A DNA stretch of 64,000 nt, taken from contig AP018536.1 in NCBI GenBank assembly GCA_003584705.1, positions 1,984,001 to 2,048,000 on the forward strand. The letters are read 5' to 3'. Below, piece after piece: positions 57,388 through 64,000 of this stretch. A program made the translations under genes and the position numbers. The DNA comes from Lachnospiraceae bacterium GAM79 (GTDB taxonomy: Bacteria > Bacillota > Clostridia > Lachnospirales > Lachnospiraceae). The notes under the pieces were generated by a model. It had not been told where the DNA came from and made no database searches. It was given only the letters and a program-made list of their open reading frames with translations. Every line of letters starts with the position of its first letter. Within the stretch, counting starts at the first letter, position 1.

Positions 57388-58098
57388 TTATGATTTCTTT
57401 CCAGCGGCAGACAAGACTTCGATCTCTTCTTCCGTCAATGCCCGGTATTCCCCTCTTTGCAGGGAAAGATCCAGGGACAGGGGGCCGAAGCTTACCCGCT
57501 CCAGTGTAAGTACCTGATTATCAACCGCCTGCAACATCCGTTTTACCTGATGAAACCGGCCTTCATGAATGGTCAATAACAGATCACCGTTTTCTGTAAG
57601 TCTGGCTTTGGACGGGGCTGTCGGTTTCTCATCACCGATGTCAAGCCCGTTTTCCAACCGGTGGATATCTTTTGCGGAAAGCGGCTTTTCCGGCTTTACC
57701 AGATAGGTCTTATCCACATGTTTTTTCGGTGACAACAGATCATGGGCCAGAGCACCGTCATTGGTCAGGAGCAGCAATCCCGTGGTATCCTTGTCCAGCC
57801 GCCCTACCGGGAACAGATCCTTTTGTTCCGGGACAGTAAGGAGACTTACCACGGTTGGGGCTGTATTATCGTTGGTGGCAGAGACAACCCCCTCCGGCTT
57901 ATTTAACATATAATAGACATATTTCCTATAATGGATCGGCTGTCCCTGACAGACCACCGTATCGGTCTCTTCATTGACTTTTGTCTCCGGCTTTTTGATT
58001 ATCTGGTCGTTTACTGTCACCTGACCTTTTTTGATGTACTCTTTCACCTGACTTCGAGTGCCAATATTGTTATCGCATAAAAATTTATCCAACCGCAT
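57388..58098 (-). CDS. RsuA-family pseudouridine synthase
   Basis: The 236-residue protein has an S4 domain (MRLDKFLCDNNIGTRSQVKEYIKKGQVTVND) and the RsuA/RluB core with GVVSATNDNTAPTV, FPVGRLDKDTTGLLLLTNDG (catalytic Asp), and HEGRFHQVKRMLQAV. It modifies 16S or 23S rRNA; the exact site is undetermined. Divergent from the following gene. Confidence 0.94.
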   Translation of the reverse strand: MRLDKFLCDNNIGTRSQVKEYIKKGQVTVNDQIIKKPETKVNEETDTVVCQGQPIHYRKYVYYMLNKPEGVVSATNDNTAPTVVSLLTVPEQKDLFPVGRLDKDTTGLLLLTNDGALAHDLLSPKKHVDKTYLVKPEKPLSAKDIHRLENGLDIGDEKPTAPSKARLTENGDLLLTIHEGRFHQVKRMLQAVDNQVLTLERVSFGPLSLDLSLQRGEYRALTEEEIEVLSAAGKKS

Positions 58099-58173
58099 GG
58101 GCTTTGATCTCTTTCTTAGACTTAATTTTTCTTCATCGGCATATAGTATACAAACCTTTCAAGGCAGACAGCC

Positions 58174-59130
58174 ATGAAAAAAATATTCGGAATCTGTTTC
58201 TTTGTTCTAATGACCGGCTGTATTCTGACTCATTCTTCCCTGAGCCTTGCCTATGCTGCCTTGGGTCTGAATCTTTGGTATGAAAAAATGGTACCGGTGC
58301 TTCTGCCGTTTATGATCCTGTCCGGCACTTTGATCCGTATGGGCATGACGGACAGCCTGATCCGCCCAGTAAGACCTTTGTTCGGAAGAATCTTTCGCCT
58401 GCCCGGACCGGGAATCTATGTGATCCTGGTGGGCTTTTTGTGCGGATTTCCCATGGGTGCCCGGACGATTGCGGATTTACGGAACCGACAGGAACTTTCT
58501 TCGGAGGAAGGACAATATCTGCTGGCCTTCTGCAACAATCTGGGACCGGTATATTTTCTGGGTTTTGTACTGCCGCTACTGCATAGGAAGCTGGTGCTCC
58601 CCTATGTATTTGGTATGTATGGCATTCCATTGCTATATGGTATTTCCCTGCGTTATAGCGTATACAGAAATCGGATTCCAGAGAAAACAGACCAAGCTTT
58701 CGGAAGAGACAACGCAGCGAAGTTTTTGGAACCGGCCGGTCTGGCTCCCCTTCCTGCCATGTCCCTGCCGGATGCCCTGGATGATGCTATTACCGCTGCC
58801 GGAAGAAGCATCTTACAGTTGGGAGGCTACATGATCTTTTTCAATCTGTTGAATCTTCTGCCAAGACTTTTACTTCCCGACAGTTTCCGGTATGCACCGC
58901 TTTTGGAGATCAGTGGGGGCCTGAAGCTGCTGGGAGACAGATTCCCTTTGTATACGTTATTGCTTTTGCCTTTTGGCGGCTTAAGCTGTATCGCCCAGAC
59001 CGGAAGCTGTATCCGCAATACCGGGCTTTCTCTCAAGTCCTACATCCTTCATAAAATGGTACTGACAGTGCTTACTGCAGCTTATTATCTGGGATGGTTT
59101 CTGTTGTCTCCGGATACTTTTCTGCTTTGA
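58174..59130 (+). CDS. YlbJ-like nucleoside-recognition membrane protein
   Basis: The 318-residue, roughly eight-helix protein has VPVLLPFMILSGTLIRMGM and GFLCGFPMGARTIADLRNRQELSSEEGQYLLAFCNNLGPVYFLGF. This is the Gate/nucleoside-recognition layout of YlbJ and SpmA/B, which act in spore formation in Bacillus. It has no signal peptide beyond its first TM helix. Its 3' end overlaps the amidase gene on the other strand by 46 bases. Confidence 0.85.
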   Translation: MKKIFGICFFVLMTGCILTHSSLSLAYAALGLNLWYEKMVPVLLPFMILSGTLIRMGMTDSLIRPVRPLFGRIFRLPGPGIYVILVGFLCGFPMGARTIADLRNRQELSSEEGQYLLAFCNNLGPVYFLGFVLPLLHRKLVLPYVFGMYGIPLLYGISLRYSVYRNRIPEKTDQAFGRDNAAKFLEPAGLAPLPAMSLPDALDDAITAAGRSILQLGGYMIFFNLLNLLPRLLLPDSFRYAPLLEISGGLKLLGDRFPLYTLLLLPFGGLSCIAQTGSCIRNTGLSLKSYILHKMVLTVLTAAYYLGWFLLSPDTFLL

Positions 59131-60521
59131 TTTTTCCGTCTTCGTTTTCTGTGTCTGCCCTGTTGGATCTGGTATAACAAAAAGACCAGTAACAACAGCA
59201 CTACCAGAATCCCACAGATCACCAGAAAAACACCGAAATTCACTTCCGGACTTTTTTCGGAAGGCACCGGAGTATTTCCGGCGGCATCGGCCATGGTGAT
59301 CACGGAACTGCCAGCTTCTGTGATCCGTTCCTCTGCAGCCCGGGAAGCTTCCGCTGCCTCCTGTGCCGCAAGACTTTCCTGTAATGCCTCTTCGGCAGCT
59401 TTTTCCTGATCAATAAAAGGCTGTGCAAAGGTGACAGGATCACTCTCTGTGAACAGATCCGCCTGATTGTAACCGCGGACGGTGATCACCGGCTGTTCCC
59501 CCTTTGTGAAGGTCACGGAAAATGTGAAGGTATCGGGATAGGTCCCGGCCATAATATCCAGTCCCGGCCAGGGAAGCAGTTCGGTATAAGTCCTGCCTCC
59601 ATCGGTACTGTAATCGTAATACATCATGGGGCAGTCATAGTCGGCTGCCGTCACTTCCAGAGAGACTTCTCCGGTCTCATAGTCTGCATTCTGCAAAGTC
59701 AGCTGGCAGATATCCGGTTCGGTCTTGTCCCGCACAGTGGCAGGCAGAATGGATTGCAGCGAGACTTCCGGAAGAGCGTCTGCCTCTCCACTGTAGTCCA
59801 CACCAAGACTTGCACTGGATAATCCGAAATATTTTGCAACAGACAAAGCATCCTCCCTGCCGAATTTCTTCCAGTCCTCTTCTGTCTGGCAGTAAGGAGT
59901 GTCTCTGCTCTCATCCACATGACAATGCTCGATGATGGCGGAGGGAATGGATCTGGAGGTACTTTCTCTTATAATTCCGTAATAGTCATCACCGTTATCT
60001 TTAAGTTTCGTCTTGACTCCCCGTAGAAACAGTCCCATGTCCTGCATCTGCTGCATCTGTTCCCAGCCGAACTGATAACCGTAAGCGTTGTAAGGCTGTA
60101 CGGAAGAGATCCAGACTTCGGATCCGAACAGATCATGATCCATGGAAGCGTTGTAATGAATACTGAACAGGAAATCCGCATTCCGGTCTGCAGCAAATTG
60201 TGCCCGGTCTGCCAGAGACATGGTCACATCATCCGTATGAGTCAGATAGACATCCACATTATCGTATTTTGTCAGTTCCTCGTACATGGCCAGCGCGGTC
60301 ACCATGGTCATTTTTTTCTCCTGTGCAGGGCCTTCCAGCGTTCCCTCGTTATCACCGCCATGTCCGGGATCAATGACAATGATGACCCTTTCTCCGGTCT
60401 CCTGCGCTCTGGGAGCCGCCTGTGCAGGCAGGGAATTTCCATAAAAACAGGCTGCTGCAAGACTGACCGCACAGATCATTGTCCTGACTAACAGCCCTTT
60501 TTGCTTTTTCCATACTTTCAT
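59085..60521 (-). CDS. N-acetylmuramoyl-L-alanine amidase with C-terminal membrane anchor
   Basis: The 478-residue protein has a signal peptide (about 1-35, ending PAQAAPRA), then an Amidase_3 domain: VIDPGHGGDNEG with Zn ligands, SIHYNAS, and AIIEHCHVDES. Two linker regions and a Glu/Ala-rich coiled segment (EKAAEEALQESLAAQEAAEASRA) follow. A C-terminal TM helix (ICGILVVLLLLVFLLY) and a very basic tail end it. It cuts the stem peptide from muramic acid. The anchor holds it at the membrane; no sortase motif. Confidence 0.92.
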   Translation of the reverse strand: MKVWKKQKGLLVRTMICAVSLAAACFYGNSLPAQAAPRAQETGERVIIVIDPGHGGDNEGTLEGPAQEKKMTMVTALAMYEELTKYDNVDVYLTHTDDVTMSLADRAQFAADRNADFLFSIHYNASMDHDLFGSEVWISSVQPYNAYGYQFGWEQMQQMQDMGLFLRGVKTKLKDNGDDYYGIIRESTSRSIPSAIIEHCHVDESRDTPYCQTEEDWKKFGREDALSVAKYFGLSSASLGVDYSGEADALPEVSLQSILPATVRDKTEPDICQLTLQNADYETGEVSLEVTAADYDCPMMYYDYSTDGGRTYTELLPWPGLDIMAGTYPDTFTFSVTFTKGEQPVITVRGYNQADLFTESDPVTFAQPFIDQEKAAEEALQESLAAQEAAEASRAAEERITEAGSSVITMADAAGNTPVPSEKSPEVNFGVFLVICGILVVLLLLVFLLYQIQQGRHRKRRRKNQSRKVSGDNRNHPR

Positions 60522-60542
60522 TTATCGTATTCCTTTATTTTT

Positions 60543-60574
60543 AAAAAACCAGCTTTCAGCAGAAAACTGGTTTT
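60543..60574 (-). terminator. Terminator after the coiled-coil gene
   Basis: On the minus strand AAAACCAG pairs with CTGGTTTT around a 14-base loop, followed by TTTTTTAA. It separates this gene from the amidase. Confidence 0.78.
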
Positions 60575-60598
60575 TCGTACTCGTTGTTTGGACATGCT

Positions 60599-61198
60599 TT
60601 ACATAACGTCCAGATTGTCTTCGGCATCCGCAGCAGTATCTACGTCATCAAGATCCTCATCTACGGGGTGCAGCTCACTGCGGTTGGACTGGATAATGTC
60701 ACGATACTGGTTCAGATTGCCGATCAGAGCATCGTAATTGGCGCTGGCCTGCTGTGTGGAGGAAGAAATAATATTCTCCAGATGTGCCAGCATATCATCC
60801 ATGTACTGCATGGCAGCGGATTTGACATTGTTGGCCTCAATAGTGGCATTGTCCAGAATCTCCTGGGCCTGCTTACTGGCCATGGTAACGACCTCGTTGG
60901 CCTGGGCGTAAGCCTGCTGCATGATCTCATGCTCGTTGATCAGCTCGTTGGTATGCACGGTAGCCTCGTTGATCAATGCTTCTGCCTTGGCTTTGGCATC
61001 GTTTAGGATGGCTTCCTTGTTGCTGATGATCTTCTGGTAGCGCTTGATCTCATCCGGGGTCTTCATACGCAGTTCCCGCAGTAACTCATCAATCTCATCC
61101 TTATTCACGATGATTTCGGTACTGGACATGAACTTCGGCTTGCAACCCTCGATGTATTCTTCTATTTCATCAATTAACTGTTCGATTCTGCTGCTCAT
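60599..61198 (-). CDS. Coiled-coil protein, DivIVA/V-ATPase-subunit-H-like
   Basis: The 199-residue protein is mostly helical: from about residue 55 to 165 a long Ala/Glu/Asn-rich coiled coil (KAKAEALINEATVHTNELINEHEIMQQAYAQANEVV). The C-terminal tail is acidic (HPVDEDLDDVDTAADAEDN). Homologs are often misnamed ATPase or H+-ATPase subunit. They sit beside coaD and rsmD in this group, as here. Possibly a cell-division or envelope scaffold, by analogy with DivIVA. Confidence 0.8.
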   Translation of the reverse strand: MSSRIEQLIDEIEEYIEGCKPKFMSSTEIIVNKDEIDELLRELRMKTPDEIKRYQKIISNKEAILNDAKAKAEALINEATVHTNELINEHEIMQQAYAQANEVVTMASKQAQEILDNATIEANNVKSAAMQYMDDMLAHLENIISSSTQQASANYDALIGNLNQYRDIIQSNRSELHPVDEDLDDVDTAADAEDNLDVM

Positions 61199-61212
61199 GA
61201 AACTCTCCTTAT

Positions 61213-61722
61213 TTACACATCACTATGCTCTGAAAGCTTTTTCTCGCGATATTTGTCGTAGATCAGTTTCGCCACAAAATCCGGAACACAAGGGGTGATA
61301 TCTCCATCAAAACTTGCAATCTGCTTGATGGCGGAAGAACTGAGGTAGGCATATTCCAGACTGGTGGTCAAAAATACCGTATCAATTTTGCCATGGGACA
61401 ACATCCGGTTGGTCTGTGCCATCTGCAGTTCATATTCAAAATCCGTAATGGCGCGTAAGCCCCTTACGATAACATGCAGATCTTTTTCCCTGGCATAATC
61501 CACTAAAAGCCCACTGAAACTGTCAATCTGCACATTAGGCAGATCTTTTGTGGCTTCTTCTAGTATCTTAACACGTTCCTCTACAGAAAACAACGGTGTC
61601 TTTTCTTTATTGTTCAAAATGCTGACGATCAGAACATCAAATATTTCGGATGCCCGTCTTATGATATCCATATGACCGTTGGTGACGGGATCAAAGCTTC
61701 CGGTGTAAACAGCTCTTTTCAT
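61213..61722 (-). CDS. coaD: Phosphopantetheine adenylyltransferase
   Basis: The 169-residue protein has the nucleotidyltransferase motif [16 protein letters not shown], then [22 protein letters not shown] and the C-terminal [13 protein letters not shown]. It makes dephospho-CoA, step four of CoA synthesis. ATG 61722 is preferred: GAAAGG lies 11 bases upstream, and the in-frame ATG at 61731 is too close to it. Confidence 0.96.
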   Translation of the reverse strand: MKRAVYTGSFDPVTNGHMDIIRRASEIFDVLIVSILNNKEKTPLFSVEERVKILEEATKDLPNVQIDSFSGLLVDYAREKDLHVIVRGLRAITDFEYELQMAQTNRMLSHGKIDTVFLTTSLEYAYLSSSAIKQIASFDGDITPCVPDFVAKLIYDKYREKKLSEHSDV

Positions 61723-61742
61723 AAAAATCATGCCTTTCAGTG

Positions 61743-62291
61743 TTACTTCTTGCGAAGGAACACATGCTTGTTGGTTTTGTATTTTTTCTCACGGATCACT
61801 TCAAACCCTAAGTCTTCCGCATAGGAGAAATCGGTATGCAGAGAGGCTTCTACCAGGATCAGAGTCTCTTCGGAGACATATTTGGCATAGCGCAGCTGCT
61901 CTAAGACTCTGCGCTCCTGCTCCTGATCGTAGGGTGGATCCATGAAGATCACATCCACGTGCTTTTCATAGATGCCCGTCAGTCCTGCGCAGGCATCCTG
62001 TTTTAATACTATAGCACGGTCTTTCATTTTCGTAAATGCCAGATTGTCCTCGATACATGCCAGGGCTTTCGGCGCATTTTCAATAAAATAGGCTTTTCTG
62101 GCACCGCGGCTTAATGCTTCGATGCCGATGCCGCCGCTGCCACTGAAAATATCCACGAACACACAGTCCGGAATATAGGTCTGCAGCATATTAAAAAGGG
62201 TTTCCTTGATCCGGTCGGTGGTGGGTCTGGTATCCATTCCTTCCGGAGTCTTAAGGGGCAGACTTCTTGCAGTTCCCGCAATGACTCTCAT
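61743..62291 (-). CDS. rsmD: 16S rRNA (guanine966-N2)-methyltransferase
   Basis: The 182-residue protein has the RsmD motifs [54 protein letters not shown] (SAM binding) and catalytic DPPY in [11 protein letters not shown]. It methylates G966 of 16S rRNA. coaD follows 20 bases downstream, the usual rsmD-coaD order. Confidence 0.96.
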   Translation of the reverse strand: MRVIAGTARSLPLKTPEGMDTRPTTDRIKETLFNMLQTYIPDCVFVDIFSGSGGIGIEALSRGARKAYFIENAPKALACIEDNLAFTKMKDRAIVLKQDACAGLTGIYEKHVDVIFMDPPYDQEQERRVLEQLRYAKYVSEETLILVEASLHTDFSYAEDLGFEVIREKKYKTNKHVFLRKK

Positions 62292-62346
62292 ATGATTACT
62301 CTCCGTTTTCTCTATAAATGTTGTATGAATGATTCTGTTTAAAAAG

Positions 62347-64000
62347 TTACACTCTCACTTTGGTGCCCTTGCTGTCACGTTTGCCGAGTTTCAGATTATT
62401 CAGGATGAGCTCCTTGCCCTTATATTCAATGGTGGTCTCTACGGCATTTTTGGTATAATATACGTTTTCCACTACATCCTTGTCAGCCAGTTTCATACCG
62501 CGGACACCGATGGCACCTTTCTTTTTCTCGGGGATCTCATCGATGGAGAAGCGCAGGAAAAATCCTCCCCTGGTCTGCAATACGATGTTCCGCTGGTCAG
62601 TCAGGGCAGCAACGTTTACAACGCAGTCACCCTCCGCCAGCTTCGTAGCGGCAACGGTACGTTTGGTCACATCGAATTCCCCGCCGTCTACCACTTTTAA
62701 CATGGACTGGGCGGTGGCGAAGATTACCCGGCACAGATTCAGCTCCTTCTGGCTGGTGATGTATATGATCTCCTCGTTCTTCTGACTGAAGTTACTTACA
62801 TTGTCAATGGGTGTGCCCTTATCACGGAACTTGCCGTAAGGCAGATCCAGCACCTTGATGGTATGCATCTGTCCGGTGCTGGTGAACAGGCAGATCCTTC
62901 CGGTATTTTTACAGGTGAAGACGTATTTATTTTCTGCATCTGCAGCTTCTTTATTCCGCTCGTAGGTGGAGACATCCACAGTCTTGGCATAGCCGAATCG
63001 ATCCATGAGAAATACCACATCCATCTCTTCCAGTTCTTTTTCCTTGTAGACCGCTTCCTGTCCGTTCTCGATGACAGTTTTGCGGGGATGGCTGTATTCC
63101 TTCTTGAATCCGTCCAGTTCATTCATGATGACCTGGGCCATGGAATCTCTGCGGTCCAGAATATCCTCATAGCGATAGATGTTTGCCATGGTCTCTTCGT
63201 GTTCGTTGATCAGTGCTTCCAGTTCCAGACCGATCAACTTATACAGACGCATCTCTAAGATGGCATTGGCCTGTTTCTCGGTGAACATCAGCTGGGCTGC
63301 CATGATCCTGGATTCCTTGGACTTGAACTTGATGCCATCGACCTTACCCTCTACGAGACAGGCTTTTGCCATGGCACGATCCTTGGATCCGCGTAAAATT
63401 TCAATGACCAGATCGATCACATTGCAGGCCTTGATCAGACCTTCCTGAATCTCCTTGCGCTCCTGCTCTTTGGCCAATAGATTGGTATATTTTCTGGTAG
63501 CCACTTCAAACTGGAAATCTACATTGGCCTTGATGATCTGCTTTAAGCCCATAGTCTCTGGTCTGCCGTTTGCGATAGCCAGCATATTGACACCGAAGGT
63601 ATCCTCCAGACGAGTCTTTTTATAGAGCATATTTACAAAGTTCTCGGGATCGGCATCCTTACGAAGTTCGATGACGATACGGATGCCTTCCTTGGAAGAT
63701 TGGTTGGAAATATCCACAATATCCTGTGTCTTCTTCGTCTCGGAAAGAGCGGCCACGTCGGATAAAAACTTTGCAATATTGGCACCGATCATGGTATAGG
63801 GGATCTCGGTGATCACTACATTGGTCTTCCCAGCTTTTCCCTTCTGGAATTCCACTTTGCCCCGCAGCTTGATCTTGCCGGTTCCGGTCTCATAGATGTC
63901 TTCCAGTTCATCCTTATTGATAACGATGCCGCCGGTGGGAAAATCCGGCCCCTTCAGGTAACGCATCAGTTCTTTTGTTGTGATCTCATTATTGAGCATA
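62347..64000 (-). CDS. Type II topoisomerase A subunit (GyrA/ParC family), 5'-truncated by window end
   Basis: About 551 codons of the C-terminal part remain. The breakage-reunion tower and coiled-coil region (GRPETMGLKQIIKANVDFQFEVATRKY, AQLMFTEKQANAILEMRLYKLIGLE) is followed by the beta-pinwheel C-terminal domain (VFLMDRFGYAKTVD, GAIGVRGMKLADKDVV). The catalytic Tyr region lies outside the window. The canonical GyrA-box is not seen, only the weak PEKKKGAIG, so ParC or a second GyrA-like protein is as likely as GyrA. Confidence 0.9.
   Translation of the reverse strand, partial: MLNNEITTKELMRYLKGPDFPTGGIVINKDELEDIYETGTGKIKLRGKVEFQKGKAGKTNVVITEIPYTMIGANIAKFLSDVAALSETKKTQDIVDISNQSSKEGIRIVIELRKDADPENFVNMLYKKTRLEDTFGVNMLAIANGRPETMGLKQIIKANVDFQFEVATRKYTNLLAKEQERKEIQEGLIKACNVIDLVIEILRGSKDRAMAKACLVEGKVDGIKFKSKESRIMAAQLMFTEKQANAILEMRLYKLIGLELEALINEHEETMANIYRYEDILDRRDSMAQVIMNELDGFKKEYSHPRKTVIENGQEAVYKEKELEEMDVVFLMDRFGYAKTVDVSTYERNKEAADAENKYVFTCKNTGRICLFTSTGQMHTIKVLDLPYGKFRDKGTPIDNVSNFSQKNEEIIYITSQKELNLCRVIFATAQSMLKVVDGGEFDVTKRTVAATKLAEGDCVVNVAALTDQRNIVLQTRGGFFLRFSIDEIPEKKKGAIGVRGMKLADKDVVENVYYTKNAVETTIEYKGKELILNNLKLGKRDSKGTKVRV

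Overview
The window is low-to-medium GC DNA of a Firmicute. The gene set (Prp-processed L27, Obg, YqeK, RsfS, HisZ-dependent HisG, RecU, a YlbJ-like membrane protein, LexA next to a YneA-like LysM protein, strong AGGAGG ribosome binding sites) and the best-fitting protein families point to a gut-type Lachnospiraceae (Clostridia) chromosome. No species is claimed. No rRNA, tRNA or CRISPR array was recognised.

Layout. 1-4969 (+): 3' end of a cytidylate-kinase-like gene, then the ribosome/GTPase cluster rplU-prp-rpmA-obg-yhbY-nadD-yqeK-rsfS. 5461-10309 (+): a complete branched-chain amino acid ABC importer (livJ-livH-livM-livG-livF), followed by a second cytidylate-kinase-like gene. 11051-11779 (-): lexA and its control region. 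11780-28035: a 16.3-kb accessory island. 28036-32905: a YneA-like LysM gene with LexA boxes, two strongly structured non-coding elements, a tyrosine recombinase, a TtcA-like tRNA thiolase, an AI-2E-family permease and dtd. 33092-34674 (-): small zinc-ribbon and membrane proteins, probably accessory. 34869-41753 (-): a galactoside locus (TetR regulator, GH2 beta-galactosidase, GPH symporter, GH36 alpha-galactosidase). 42324-46139 (-): RNase E/G and two radical-SAM-linked genes. 46162-49465 (-): MoxR/DUF58/membrane protein operon. 49955-55061 (-): hisZ-hisG-hisD-hisB-hisIE. 55181-64000: housekeeping genes (recU, pseudouridine synthases, cell-wall amidase, coaD, rsmD, and a partial type II topoisomerase A subunit at the window end).

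The most unusual region is the island. The two halves of what looks like one divergent lexA/yneA control region are pushed 16.3 kb apart, and a 62-68 bp piece of that region, including the lexA promoter, is present at both island edges as a direct repeat. Short inverted repeats (TCTTYGACACTT) abut these direct repeats exactly. Inside are IS1380-like and IS110-like relics, a fragment resembling the Shedu (DUF4263) defence nuclease, and a run of small genes for membrane-anchored or lipidated proteins in several paralogous families. The run contains duplicated and frameshifted copies. Two displaced cysteine-peptidase-like domains lie among them: a clan-CD-like tip directly followed by a zinc-ribbon protein, and a papain-like NWCW protein. 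I read the island as an orphan immunity-gene array with captured polymorphic-toxin tips, evolving by duplication and decay. The toxin/immunity assignments are inference.

Functional links: the first cluster couples ribosome assembly factors with NAD synthesis. The liv operon imports branched-chain amino acids. The galactoside locus is a self-contained import-and-hydrolysis unit under a probable TetR repressor. The his genes are an incomplete set (hisC, hisH, hisA and hisF not in the window), and HisIE carries an extra HisF-like N-terminal domain.
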